Assembly: GCA_027489955.1 (NCBI GenBank)
Contig: JAIXYZ010000013.1
Coordinates: forward strand, 806,001 to 870,000
Source of the DNA: Hyphomicrobiales bacterium
GTDB taxonomy: Bacteria; Pseudomonadota; Alphaproteobacteria; Rhizobiales; Beijerinckiaceae
Length of the DNA stretch: 64,000 nucleotides
Direction: 5' to 3'
Shown: in pieces, positions 56,282 through 64,000 of the stretch
How the letters are laid out: every line of letters begins with the position of its first letter
Position numbering within the stretch: position 1 is the first letter of the stretch
The notes under the pieces: generated by a model
The model's database searches: none
What the model was told of the DNA's origin: nothing
Seen by the model: the letters and a program-made list of their open reading frames with translations, nothing else
Program-made: the position numbers and the translations under genes

Positions 56282-58306
56282 ATGAACAGGGCTGCGATTC
56301 CCGCCGCGGAGACCGACGTGCCCGCAGGCGAGATCGATCTTGGCCGGATCATCCGCGCCGTCCGCGCCAGGTGGCGGTGGATCGCCGGTCCGGTGGCCGT
56401 CGCCTTCGTGCTGAGCTTCCTCGCCGTCAACCTGATGACGCCGCGCTACACCGCGGAGGCCCGTCTGCTGCTGGAGAGCCGGGACAGCTATTTCACGCGC
56501 CCGACCGCCGAGCAGAGGGACGGGGCCCTCATCGATTCGGAGGCCGTCGCCAGCCAGGTGCAGGTCATCATGTCCCGCGATCTGGCGCGGGACGCCATCC
56601 GCAAGCTTAACCTGGTGGGCAATCCCGAGTTCGATCCGCTCGTCAACGGCGTCGGCCCGCTTCGCCGCTTCCTCATGCTGATCGGCGTCTCGCGCAACAC
56701 GGTCGAGGGTCCGCCGGAAGACCGCATCTTCGAATCGTTCTTCGACGCGCTGCTCGTCTATCCGGCCGGCAAGTCGCGCGTGGTCGTCATCGAGTTCAAG
56801 TCCCGCGATCCCGATCTGGCCGCCCGCGCCGCCAACATGGTCGCCGAGCTCTACCTGGAGCGCCAGGAGGGCGCCAAGAAGGAGACCGCCCGCAGCGCCT
56901 CCGCCTGGCTGTCGAGCACGATCGAGCCGCTGCGCCAGCGCGTCGCCGAGGCGGAGCGCAAGGTCGAGGACTTCCGCTCCAATGCCGGGTTGTTCGCCGC
57001 CGGCAACAACACGATGCTGAACACGCAGCAGATGGCCGACCTGTCCGGCCAGCTCGCCACGGCCCGCGCCGCCCAGGCCGATTCCCAGGCCAAGGCCCAG
57101 CTCATCCGCGAGCTGATCCGCTCCAACCGCACGATCGAGATCCCGGACGTCGCAAACAACGAGCTGATCCGCAGGCTGGTGGAGCAGCGCGCCTCCCTGC
57201 GCTCGCAGCTGGCGCTGGAACTGCGCACGCTGCTGCCGGAACATCCCCGCATCAAGGAGCTGAACGCCCAGCTCGCCGACGTCGACCGGGAGCTGCGCGC
57301 CGCCGCGGAGCGCACGGTTCGAACGCTGGAGGCCGAGGCGCGGATCGCGGGCGCCCGCGTGGAGAGCCTGACGGTCGCGCTCGACGCGCAGAAGCGTCAG
57401 GTCGCCCTGTCCAACGAGAGCGAGGTCCAGCTCCGGGCCCTCGAGCGCGAGGCCAAGACCCAGCGCGACCAGCTCGAATCGTACCTGGCCAAGTATCGAG
57501 AGGCGACCGCCCGCGATACCGAGAACGCCATGCCCGCAGACGGGCGCATCGTCTCGCGCGCCATCGCGCCGCAGCAGCCGTCCTTCCCCAAGAAGACGCC
57601 GATCATCGTGCTCGCGACCATCGCGGCTTTCGTTCTGTCCCTGGGCGGTGTCGTGGCGGCCGAACTGCTGGCGGCGCCCGTCGTCGTGGCGGCGTCCGCG
57701 ACCCCGCGCGTCGAGCCGTCGCCGGTCGCTGCCGCCATCCCGGCTGCGCCGCCACGCCCGGTGATCGCCGGTCCGGCAGAGGCCGACATCCGGGCGCGCC
57801 TGGCCCAGGTTCCCGTCACGGGCCGCGGCCGCCGCGTCCTTGTCGTCGCGCCGCCCGACGAGGGCAGGCTCAAGGCCGCGCTGGACGCCGTCGCGACCGG
57901 ACAGCGCGCGGTCGCCATCGAGACCCATGGGGCTCCCGTCACGGACGGCGAGCCCGACTGGGGCTTCACAGATCTCATCGCCGGCGACGCCTCCTTCGTG
58001 GAGGTCATCGTCCGGGAGCGGGGCTCGCGCCTTCACACGATCCCGCTCGGCACAGGCCCTGCCGCCGACATCGCCGAGGATGTCGAATCGGTCGAGGTGG
58101 CGCTGACGGCGCTCGAACAGACCTACGACCTCGTGCTGGTGGCGGTGACGCCGGACAATGCGCGGCTCCTGGCGCCGGTCTTCACGGGCCGGGTCGACAA
58201 CGTGCTCGTCGCGCGCAGCTGCGCTGCCGCCGTGGAGCCTCTCGGCCTCGACGCTGGCGCGGCGGTGCGCGTGGATATCCTGGACGAGCCGCTTCTGGCG
58301 GCGTGA
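56282..58306 (+). CDS. Wzz/GumC-type polysaccharide co-polymerase with degenerate C-terminal kinase-like domain
   Basis: A 674-residue inner-membrane protein. A Wzz domain with the first membrane helix (residues about 33-50) is followed by a long periplasmic coiled coil (LRQRVAEAERKVEDFRSNAG and later LRALEREAKTQRDQLESYLAKYREA), a second helix near 440-463, and a Pro/Ala linker. The final ~170 residues resemble the BY-kinase Rossmann fold (GRRVLVVAPPDEGRLKAAL). In the P-loop place there is PPDEGRLKA, with no GKS/T, so ATP binding is unlikely. It sets chain length and connects with the Wza-like gene that diverges from it. GTG/ATG at 56255/56258 are possible upstream starts; 56282 has GGAG six bases before it. 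Confidence 0.88.
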   Translation: MNRAAIPAAETDVPAGEIDLGRIIRAVRARWRWIAGPVAVAFVLSFLAVNLMTPRYTAEARLLLESRDSYFTRPTAEQRDGALIDSEAVASQVQVIMSRDLARDAIRKLNLVGNPEFDPLVNGVGPLRRFLMLIGVSRNTVEGPPEDRIFESFFDALLVYPAGKSRVVVIEFKSRDPDLAARAANMVAELYLERQEGAKKETARSASAWLSSTIEPLRQRVAEAERKVEDFRSNAGLFAAGNNTMLNTQQMADLSGQLATARAAQADSQAKAQLIRELIRSNRTIEIPDVANNELIRRLVEQRASLRSQLALELRTLLPEHPRIKELNAQLADVDRELRAAAERTVRTLEAEARIAGARVESLTVALDAQKRQVALSNESEVQLRALEREAKTQRDQLESYLAKYREATARDTENAMPADGRIVSRAIAPQQPSFPKKTPIIVLATIAAFVLSLGGVVAAELLAAPVVVAASATPRVEPSPVAAAIPAAPPRPVIAGPAEADIRARLAQVPVTGRGRRVLVVAPPDEGRLKAALDAVATGQRAVAIETHGAPVTDGEPDWGFTDLIAGDASFVEVIVRERGSRLHTIPLGTGPAADIAEDVESVEVALTALEQTYDLVLVAVTPDNARLLAPVFTGRVDNVLVARSCAAAVEPLGLDAGAAVRVDILDEPLLAA

Positions 58307-58309
58307 GGC

Positions 58310-59494
58310 TCAGGCTTCGGCCGCCCGGCGCCGGATCCGCTTCAGCAGCGCCATCGCCATGGGCGAGCGCTTGGCGCGGCGCTTTGCGGCCACCCCGGCG
58401 CGGAGCGCGAGCGCCACGGCCTGGCCCGCTGCGGTCACCGCATGCACCGTGTCGGTGACGGGTTCGACCGCTTCGCAGAACGTGTCCTTGTAGCGCGCTT
58501 CGCCGATGCCGAGATCGAAGACCTTGAGGCCCGCGCGCCCGTAATGGGCGATGACGTCCATGAGCAGGAGGTCGCCCGGGCTCGCGCGGAAGAATTGCGG
58601 CGCCATGTCGAACGCGTTGAACATGCCGCAGAACCGGTCGCCATGGACCGAGCCGGCGAAGGTGGCGACGAAATGGTCGCCCACCGCCAGCCCGTGAAGG
58701 TCGATGGCGGCGTCCCCGTCGGGACCCGGCCGCACGGCCCTGTGCAGGAATGCCCGGGTTGCGGGATCGGCGAACGGGTCGGCGACGCCGATTTCCCGCA
58801 TGCGCTCCGCCTTCTGCGCGTAGAACGCGTTCAGGATTGCATCGCGTTCGGCTTCCGAACGGGCCGCCACGTGGCGAACGGGTCCCAGCGCGTCGAGGCG
58901 GTTGCGCTTCTGCTTCAGCTTCTTGCGCGTATCCCGGCTCAGGACGCGGTGGAGCGTGACGTCGGGCTCCGCGTCGAGGAAGAGCTTGTAGGCCTGGCTC
59001 GGGCTCGGCGCCGAGGACACGAGCGCCAGCGGGTTGGTCGTGCCCGCCCAGCCCAGCGGCTGGTTGCGCAGGATGAACAGGTCGACGCCGCCGAGTGCCC
59101 GCCCGGCCTCCGCCAGGAAGCGTTTGGCCTGGGCGGGACAGCCCGGCATGCAGCCCCGTGCCGGCAGGATCGGCATCTGGAAATTCGCGTGCTTGCCCCC
59201 GGGCATGGTCGCGATGCGCAGCCCCATGCGGCGCGATACGATCATCGGGGCCGCGAGCTGGACCCGCCCCTGGCCGTCGCGGGCGACGACGAGCTGCGGC
59301 GCGCTGCCGTCCGGCAGGGAGCCGCAATAGGCGGCGATCCATGCCCGCCGCTGGTACGGCGTCATGATCGCGTCCGCTTCCAGGGCAAGCCACAGCGCCG
59401 CTGAGGCGTTCCAGTCGAGCGCCGTCACGGTCATGTCGGCGAAGGCTTCGTGCCTCGCGTCGGCCTCGGCGTCGATGGCGGTCATGTCGGTCAC
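58310..59494 (-). CDS. GNAT-fold acyltransferase of the FemAB/CelD(BcsL)-like group
   Basis: A 394-residue protein made of two GNAT-type halves. The second half carries the family pattern ADPFADPATRAFLHRAV, ATFAGSVHGDRFCGMFNAFD, SPGDLLLMDVIAHYGRAGLKVFDLGIGEARYKDTF. Proteins of this group sit in exopolysaccharide and cellulose loci and are thought to acetylate or otherwise acylate sugars; this has rarely been shown directly. A basic C-terminal tail follows. It ends three bases from the stop of the Wzz-type gene and faces away from the deacetylase gene. Met4 and Met21 are possible shorter starts. Confidence 0.85.
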   Translation of the reverse strand: MTDMTAIDAEADARHEAFADMTVTALDWNASAALWLALEADAIMTPYQRRAWIAAYCGSLPDGSAPQLVVARDGQGRVQLAAPMIVSRRMGLRIATMPGGKHANFQMPILPARGCMPGCPAQAKRFLAEAGRALGGVDLFILRNQPLGWAGTTNPLALVSSAPSPSQAYKLFLDAEPDVTLHRVLSRDTRKKLKQKRNRLDALGPVRHVAARSEAERDAILNAFYAQKAERMREIGVADPFADPATRAFLHRAVRPGPDGDAAIDLHGLAVGDHFVATFAGSVHGDRFCGMFNAFDMAPQFFRASPGDLLLMDVIAHYGRAGLKVFDLGIGEARYKDTFCEAVEPVTDTVHAVTAAGQAVALALRAGVAAKRRAKRSPMAMALLKRIRRRAAEA

Positions 59495-59607
59495 GCGCTG
59501 CGTCCCTCGCGGTCGTCAGCGCGGCACGCTACGGGACAAGCCTTAACTCCCTATTGTCGCGGCGGACGGATAATGTGGCGTCCCGCTGATCCCGAAGGCA
59601 GGCATCC

Positions 59608-60660
59608 TTGGCGCTGCGCCACCGCATCATCCAGCTCGGCTTCGACGTCCTGACCGCCACCGGAGCGGCGAGGGCGCTGCGGCCGCTCGCCCGCGGCCGC
59701 GGCATCATCTTCACGCTTCACCGGGTGCGGCCCGCGCGCCCGTCGGGGTTCCAGCCCAACGCCCTGCTGGAGATCGAGCCCGCTTTCCTCGACCGGGTGC
59801 TGCACCGGCTCGCGGAGGAGGGGTTCAAGGTCGTATCCCTCGCCGAGGCGGCCGCGATCCTGCGCGAGGATCGGCCCGGTCCACCCTTCGCCGTCCTGAC
59901 CTTCGACGACGGCTATCGGGACAATGTCGACCATGCCCAGCCTGTCCTGGAGCGCCACGGCGCGCCATGGACGATGTTCGTCACCACCGGCTTCGCCGAC
60001 GCCACGGCCCGGCTGTGGTGGCTGGAACTGGAGGAGGCCGTCCGTCTCCTGCCGCGCATCGAGCTCGACCTTCCGCAGGCCCAGCTGTCGCTTTCCGCGC
60101 AGACCGACGACGAGAAGCGCGCCGCGTTCGACGCGGCCTATGCCGCGCTGCGCGCCCTGCCGGAACCCGCCATGCGCGAGGCGATCGCGGCGCTCGCCGC
60201 ACGGGCCGGCATCGACCCGCTGGCCTTCGCCCGCGACCACTGCCTGCGATGGGACGAGTTGCGGGCGCTCGCCGCGCGGCCGGGCGTGTCCATCGGCGCC
60301 CATACCCTGACCCATCCGATGCTGGCCAAGCACGACGACGCGTTCGTGCGCGCCGAATTGCGGGACGGCCGGAGCCGCATCGAGGCCGAGCTCGGCCGGC
60401 CAGTCACGCACCTGGCCTATCCCGTGGGCGATCCGACATCGGCCGGAGCGCGCGAATTCGCCCTGGCCGCGGAGGCGGGATACGAGGTGGCGGTGACGAC
60501 CCGTCCCGGCCATGTGTTTGCCGGGCATGCGCGCCACCTGCTGGCCCTGCCGCGCGTGTCGCTCAACGGGCTGTTCCAGACCGACGCCGCCTTGACGGCC
60601 ATGCTGGACGGACTGCCCTTCCTGATCTGGAACCGGGGTCGACGGCTCGACGTCGCGTGA
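59608..60660 (+). CDS. Polysaccharide deacetylase (NodB homology domain)
   Basis: A 350-residue carbohydrate esterase family 4-type enzyme. The metal triad is present: Asp in TFDDGYRDN (about residue 95) and the two His of HTLTHPML. The catalytic Asp pair and the arginine-side loop (HLAYPVGDPTSAGAREFA) follow the usual order. There is no signal peptide, so it may act on lipid-linked or cytoplasmic sugars, as in some EPS loci, or be held at the membrane. Translation appears to begin at TTG (59608), as no ATG or GTG occurs before the conserved sequence. Confidence 0.88.
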   Translation: MALRHRIIQLGFDVLTATGAARALRPLARGRGIIFTLHRVRPARPSGFQPNALLEIEPAFLDRVLHRLAEEGFKVVSLAEAAAILREDRPGPPFAVLTFDDGYRDNVDHAQPVLERHGAPWTMFVTTGFADATARLWWLELEEAVRLLPRIELDLPQAQLSLSAQTDDEKRAAFDAAYAALRALPEPAMREAIAALAARAGIDPLAFARDHCLRWDELRALAARPGVSIGAHTLTHPMLAKHDDAFVRAELRDGRSRIEAELGRPVTHLAYPVGDPTSAGAREFALAAEAGYEVAVTTRPGHVFAGHARHLLALPRVSLNGLFQTDAALTAMLDGLPFLIWNRGRRLDVA

Positions 60661-60667
60661 CGGGCGC

Positions 60668-60880
60668 CTAGCGCGGCGCGTCGGGCCGCTCCATCCAGCG
60701 GATCAGCGGCATCAGGGGGATGATCCACCCGATGCCCAGCACGGCGTAGATGACCATCTGCGCGAGCTTGGGTAGTTCGGTCACGCGCCCCTGAACGATC
60801 GCCATCGTCACCAGCGCGTAGACGCAGACGAACACGACCATCGCGACGGCTCCGACGAATTTCCGGGTGCGGCGGGTCAT
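60668..60880 (-). CDS. DUF2842 family small membrane protein
   Basis: A 70-residue protein with two transmembrane helices (about residues 9-29 and 40-60) and a basic N-terminus (MTRRTRKFVG). The C-terminus PLIRWMERPD is a family mark. DUF2842 genes lie beside ctaA in many Alphaproteobacteria, on the opposite strand as here. Its function is unknown; a link to cytochrome oxidase assembly is only suggested by this neighbourhood. Confidence 0.82.
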   Translation of the reverse strand: MTRRTRKFVGAVAMVVFVCVYALVTMAIVQGRVTELPKLAQMVIYAVLGIGWIIPLMPLIRWMERPDAPR

Positions 60881-60989
60881 GGGCGGATCGGGTCCGGGTG
60901 CGGCGGTGCGGCTCGTTGTGAGCCGCGCCCGACCGCACTATGTCTCGCCGTGCCGCCGGTCAAGCGCGGCCGTGGAGCAGGGTTGTCGC

Positions 60990-62048
60990 ATGGCGGACAT
61001 CGCCGCAACGTCGATCGCAGCCGCACCGGCGCGCAGCCGCACCGGCTTCCTCAAGGGCTGGCTCCTGCTGACCCTGGTCCTCGTCGCGATCATGGTGACG
61101 ATCGGTGGCGCGACGCGGCTGACCGGTTCCGGCCTGTCCATCACGGAATGGCGCCCCATCACCGGCGCCATCCCGCCGCTGTCGGAAGCGGCCTGGCTTG
61201 TCGAATTCGAGAAATACCGGCAGATCCCGCAATACCAGCTGCTCAACAAGGGCATGTCGCTGGCGGAATTCCAGTTCATCTACTGGTGGGAATGGGGCCA
61301 CCGGCAGCTCGGCCGCCTGATCGGGCTCGTCTACCTCGCGGGCTTCCTCTACGTGGCCGCCCGCCGCCTCGCGAGCCCGGCCTTCACGCTGGTTCTGTTC
61401 GGGATGGGCCTGCTGCTCGCCCTCCAGGGGCTCGTCGGCTGGATCATGGTGGCCTCGGGCCTGGAGCCCGGCATGACGGCCGTCGCCCCCGTGAAGCTCA
61501 CGCTCCACCTCACATTCGCCTGCCTGTTCTTCGCTTCGCTCGTTGCCGCTCTGGCGCATCTGGGCACGTTCGGCGGGCGCATTCCCGCCGCGACCGGATT
61601 GCGCGCCGCGGCCTGGGCGCTCGTCGCGCTCGTCTTCGTGCAGATCGGCCTCGGCGGCCTCGTCGCAGGCTCCAAGGCCGGCTTCACGTACAACACCTGG
61701 CCGCTGATGGACGGCCTGCTCGTGCCGCCGGCGCAGGTTCTCTGGAGCGTGACGCCGCTCTGGGAGAACCTCGTCGACAACCATGCCCTGGTGCAGTTCA
61801 ACCACCGCGTCGGCGCCTACCTGCTCCTTGCCGCCGCGGTCGGTCTGGCGGTTTTCGCCGCTCGCCGCGCGCCTGAGGCCGCCGCCTCGGCCCGCCATCT
61901 GGCGCTCGCCGTCGGCGCCCAGGGGCTGCTCGGCATCGTGACGCTGCTGCTCGTCGTGCCGCTCTGGGCGGGCCTGGCGCACCAGGCCTTCGCGCTTGCC
62001 GTGCTCGGCCTGGCGGTCAGCCTCGCGTGGCGTCTATCCGCGCGTTGA
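60990..62048 (+). CDS. ctaA: Haem A synthase (COX15/CtaA)
   Basis: CtaA oxidises haem O to haem A for aa3-type cytochrome oxidase. The 352-residue protein has eight transmembrane helices. The conserved His residues are visible in WWEWGHRQLGRLIG, PVKLTLHLTFAC, LVQFNHRVGAYLL and GLAHQAFAL, and the DNHALVQ and TYNTWPLMDG loops are typical. No Cys pair like that of Bacillus CtaA is present, matching the alphaproteobacterial type. ATG at 60990 gives a short cytoplasmic N-terminus. Its last 32 bases overlap the convergent transporter gene. Confidence 0.95.
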   Translation: MADIAATSIAAAPARSRTGFLKGWLLLTLVLVAIMVTIGGATRLTGSGLSITEWRPITGAIPPLSEAAWLVEFEKYRQIPQYQLLNKGMSLAEFQFIYWWEWGHRQLGRLIGLVYLAGFLYVAARRLASPAFTLVLFGMGLLLALQGLVGWIMVASGLEPGMTAVAPVKLTLHLTFACLFFASLVAALAHLGTFGGRIPAATGLRAAAWALVALVFVQIGLGGLVAGSKAGFTYNTWPLMDGLLVPPAQVLWSVTPLWENLVDNHALVQFNHRVGAYLLLAAAVGLAVFAARRAPEAAASARHLALAVGAQGLLGIVTLLLVVPLWAGLAHQAFALAVLGLAVSLAWRLSAR

Positions 62049-63369
62049 TCGCCGCCAGCGCCGCCCCGTCGAGGGGGAAACGCCACATCAGCGCGATGGC
62101 CGCGGCCTTCAGCGCCAAGGGCACGCCCGCATAGAGCACCGCCAGCGTCGTGAGCCCGCGCTCGGTCACGATGCCCGCGCCCGGGTCGAAGCCCGCCGCG
62201 CCAAGGACGGGGAACGCGATCCCCACCGCCAGCGCCAGTGCCAGCTTGGTCGCCAGCGACCACAGCCCGAAATAGAGGCCGGCACGCTCGGCGCCCGTCT
62301 CGGCGGTGTCCACGTCGATGACGTCGGCCTGGATGGAGGGCGGCAGCACCACGTCCGCGCCGAGGGCAAGCCCGGTCAGGACGCAGACGACGGCAAAGCC
62401 GGCAAGGTCGCCCTTGCCGAGGGCGAGCGCGAGCCCGAACGTGGCGGTGGCGAGGATCATGCCCGCGCACCAGGCCCGGTGCTTGGACGTGCGGCGCGCG
62501 AGCCAGAGCCAGAACGGCACGCCCGCCACCCCGCACAGGAAGTACAGGACGAGGAACGGCCCGGCCGCGTCCGGCGCGCCGAGCCGGTCGCCGACGAAGG
62601 CCAGGAACAGCGTCGCCGGCAGGCCGTTGGCCAGCCCGTTGACGAGGAACGCCGCCAGCAGCCGCGCGAAAGGCCGGTTGCGCGCCAGCGCCTGCCATCC
62701 GGCCTTGAAGGTGAGGGCCGGGGCCGCGCGCCGGGCGGGCGGCTCCGGGACCGCGCTGACGGCGACGAGCGCGGCCAGCGGCAGGCCGATGCCGAAGAGC
62801 ACGGCGAACCCGGTGAGCGCGGCGCGCGAGCCCTCGACGCCCAGGGCGGGGAGGGCTGCGGGCACGATCAGCGCGAGCAGCGTGCCGACGACCGTGAAAC
62901 TCTCGCGGAAGGCCGCCACGCGCGTGCGCCCCGCATAGGAGCGGGACAGTTCCGCCCCCCAGGCCTGATAGGGCACCTGCGCAGCCGTCCAGGCCAGGGA
63001 CAGCGCGGTCGCACCCAGGAGCAGATAGAGCGCGCCGGGCCGCTCGGGCGGCATGAAGACGAAGGCGGCGGCTGCCGCCAGGGGCAGCGCCGACAGCGCC
63101 ATCCACAATCTCCGCCGTCCGAAGGCGGGCCGGTAGCGATCCGCCAGCCACCCCGCGGCGGGGTCGCTGATGGCATCGACGATGCGCACGACCAGCAGCA
63201 CCGTGCCGACGACCGCGATCGGAATACCGGCCTCGCGGGCGTAGAAGTCCGGCACCATCACGTAAAAGGGCAGCGTCAGGATCGCCAGCGGCAGCGCCGG
63301 GCCGGCATAGGCGAGCAGCCGCAGCCAGTGCAGCTCGCCCGCCCGTTCGCTGGTCGATGGGCCGGTCAC
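62017..63369 (-). CDS. MFS transporter of the glycoside-pentoside-hexuronide (GPH/MFS_2) type
   Basis: A 450-residue transporter with twelve helices. The GPH-like marks are the N-terminal LLAYAGPALPLAILTLPFYV, DAISDPAAGWLADRYRPAFGRRRLWM (loop 2-3, with the Asp and Arg pattern) and VPYQAWGAELSRSYAGRTRVAAFRE. In Alphaproteobacteria such genes accompany cyclopropane fatty acid synthase clusters, so its cargo may be lipid-related rather than a sugar (inference). It starts with GTG at 63369, overlapping the synthase stop (GTGA). Confidence 0.88.
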   Translation of the reverse strand: MTGPSTSERAGELHWLRLLAYAGPALPLAILTLPFYVMVPDFYAREAGIPIAVVGTVLLVVRIVDAISDPAAGWLADRYRPAFGRRRLWMALSALPLAAAAAFVFMPPERPGALYLLLGATALSLAWTAAQVPYQAWGAELSRSYAGRTRVAAFRESFTVVGTLLALIVPAALPALGVEGSRAALTGFAVLFGIGLPLAALVAVSAVPEPPARRAAPALTFKAGWQALARNRPFARLLAAFLVNGLANGLPATLFLAFVGDRLGAPDAAGPFLVLYFLCGVAGVPFWLWLARRTSKHRAWCAGMILATATFGLALALGKGDLAGFAVVCVLTGLALGADVVLPPSIQADVIDVDTAETGAERAGLYFGLWSLATKLALALAVGIAFPVLGAAGFDPGAGIVTERGLTTLAVLYAGVPLALKAAAIALMWRFPLDGAALAAINARIDATRG

Positions 63370-64000
63370 GCCTTGGCGAAGACCATCTGGCGCACGTCGA
63401 TGTTCCCGGACCGGAACCCGGCCTCGCAATAGGCGAGATAGTATTCCCACATCCGCCGGAAGCGCTCGTCGAAGCCGAGCGGCGTCAGGTTGGGCCAGGC
63501 CGCGCGGAACCGGTCGCGCCAGACCTTGAGCGTCTCGGCATAGTCGAGCCCGAAGATCTTCTCGTGGGCGAGGGGCAGTCCTGCCTTCTCGCCCAGGCCC
63601 TTGAGGATCGAGGGGCTCGGCAGCATGCCGCCCGGGAAGATGTAGTGGCGGATGAAATCCAGCTCTCGGCGGTAATTGGGAAAGAGCCCGTCCTGGATCG
63701 TGATGACCTGGACGCCGGCGCGGCCGCCGTCCTTCAGCCGGTCGCGCAGCTGGGCGAAGTAGGTCTCCCAATATTCCTCGCCCACGGCCTCGAACATCTC
63801 GATGGAGACGATCCGGTCGTAAAGGCCGCGCTCGTCGCGATAGTCGAGGAGCTTGATTTCCACCTTGTCCGACAGGCCGCGCTCGGCCATGCGCCTGACC
63901 GCGTAATCGTGCTGCTCGCGGGAGATTGTCAGCCCGGTCACCCGGCAGCCGATCTCCGCGGCGGCGAATTCCGCGAAGCCGCCCCAGCCGCAGCCGATTT
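63366..64000 (-). CDS. Cyclopropane-fatty-acyl-phospholipid synthase family methyltransferase, 5' end missing
   Basis: The frame is open to the window edge, so only the C-terminal ~210 residues are present. The SAM-binding motif IGCGWGGFAEFAA lies right at the edge, followed by VTGLTISREQHDYA, EIKLLDYRDERGLYDRIVSIEMFEAVG and HYIFPGGMLPS. The YCEAGFRSGNIDVRQM end is characteristic of CFA synthase. It adds a methylene group from SAM across double bonds of membrane lipids. It is coupled to the transporter gene by a 4-base overlap. Confidence 0.92.
   Translation of the reverse strand, partial: IGCGWGGFAEFAAAEIGCRVTGLTISREQHDYAVRRMAERGLSDKVEIKLLDYRDERGLYDRIVSIEMFEAVGEEYWETYFAQLRDRLKDGGRAGVQVITIQDGLFPNYRRELDFIRHYIFPGGMLPSPSILKGLGEKAGLPLAHEKIFGLDYAETLKVWRDRFRAAWPNLTPLGFDERFRRMWEYYLAYCEAGFRSGNIDVRQMVFAKA

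Overview
The window is a G+C-rich stretch of ordinary chromosome from an alphaproteobacterium. The best guess is Hyphomicrobiales/Rhizobiales or a near relative. The reasons are gene order and family content: rpsF-rpsR-DUF2232-rplI-dnaB-alr-radA-cvpA-purF, lepB-rnc-era-recO-parC, glyA-nrdR-ribD-ribE-ribH-nusB-thiL, a ubiquinol-cytochrome c chaperone gene next to DUF177-plsX-fabH-ihfA-merR, a K+-independent H+-pyrophosphatase, an LdtR/LdtP-like pair, and DUF2842 beside ctaA. No insertion sequence, prophage, CRISPR array or rRNA was seen. There is one tRNA gene, tRNA-Pro(GGG).

Layout. 1-2.3 kb: the end of a small catabolic-looking operon (M24 peptidase, class V aminotransferase-fold PLP enzyme, RidA), cut by the window edge. 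2.3-7.7 kb: a pyridoxamine-oxidase-like protein, a secreted sialidase-fold protein of unknown function, NnrU, PanB, a membrane-anchored TPR protein and Der. 7.7-17.5 kb (minus): the ribosomal protein/replication/DNA repair/purine block. 17.8-26.1 kb (plus): pdxJ, an aquaporin, acpS, lepB, rnc, era, a VapBC toxin-antitoxin pair set between era and recO, recO and parC. 26.1-31.0 kb (minus): hemB, an unusual LivH-type permease with a lipoprotein-like front end, ilvA and an RDD protein joined by three consecutive 4-base overlaps, then bpt. 31.2-35 kb: a 3-hydroxyisobutyryl-CoA hydrolase-like protein, a DUF6163 protein, and an LdtR-like regulator with its likely target L,D-transpeptidase. 35.1-43.1 kb (plus): glyA, nrdR, riboflavin genes without ribBA, nusB, thiL and hppA. 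43.2-48.7 kb: a PaiB-like protein, bamE, the cytochrome bc1 chaperone, DUF177, and lipid synthesis genes with ihfA and a MerR regulator. 48.7-50.2 kb: a possible 32-residue membrane peptide, a small unknown protein, an SRAP DNA-crosslink protein and the tRNA.

50.3-60.7 kb is an exopolysaccharide locus: two GT4 glycosyltransferases, a Wzy/ligase-like membrane protein, an initiating sugar-phosphate transferase, a Wza-like outer-membrane lipoprotein, a Wzz/GumC-like co-polymerase with a C-terminal domain that seems to have lost its P-loop, a FemAB/CelD-like acyltransferase and a NodB-type deacetylase. No flippase is visible. The right end has DUF2842, ctaA, a GPH-type transporter and the 3' part of a cyclopropane fatty acid synthase-like gene.

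Most genes are housekeeping. The parts that deserve a second look are the LivH fusion and its operon, the kinase-dead-looking Wzz domain, the VapBC insertion with its twin palindromic operator, the sequence shared upstream of ldtR and ldtP, the ParC residue at the quinolone-resistance position, and the tiny convergent ORF behind the merR gene. I found nothing I would call a wholly new multi-gene system.
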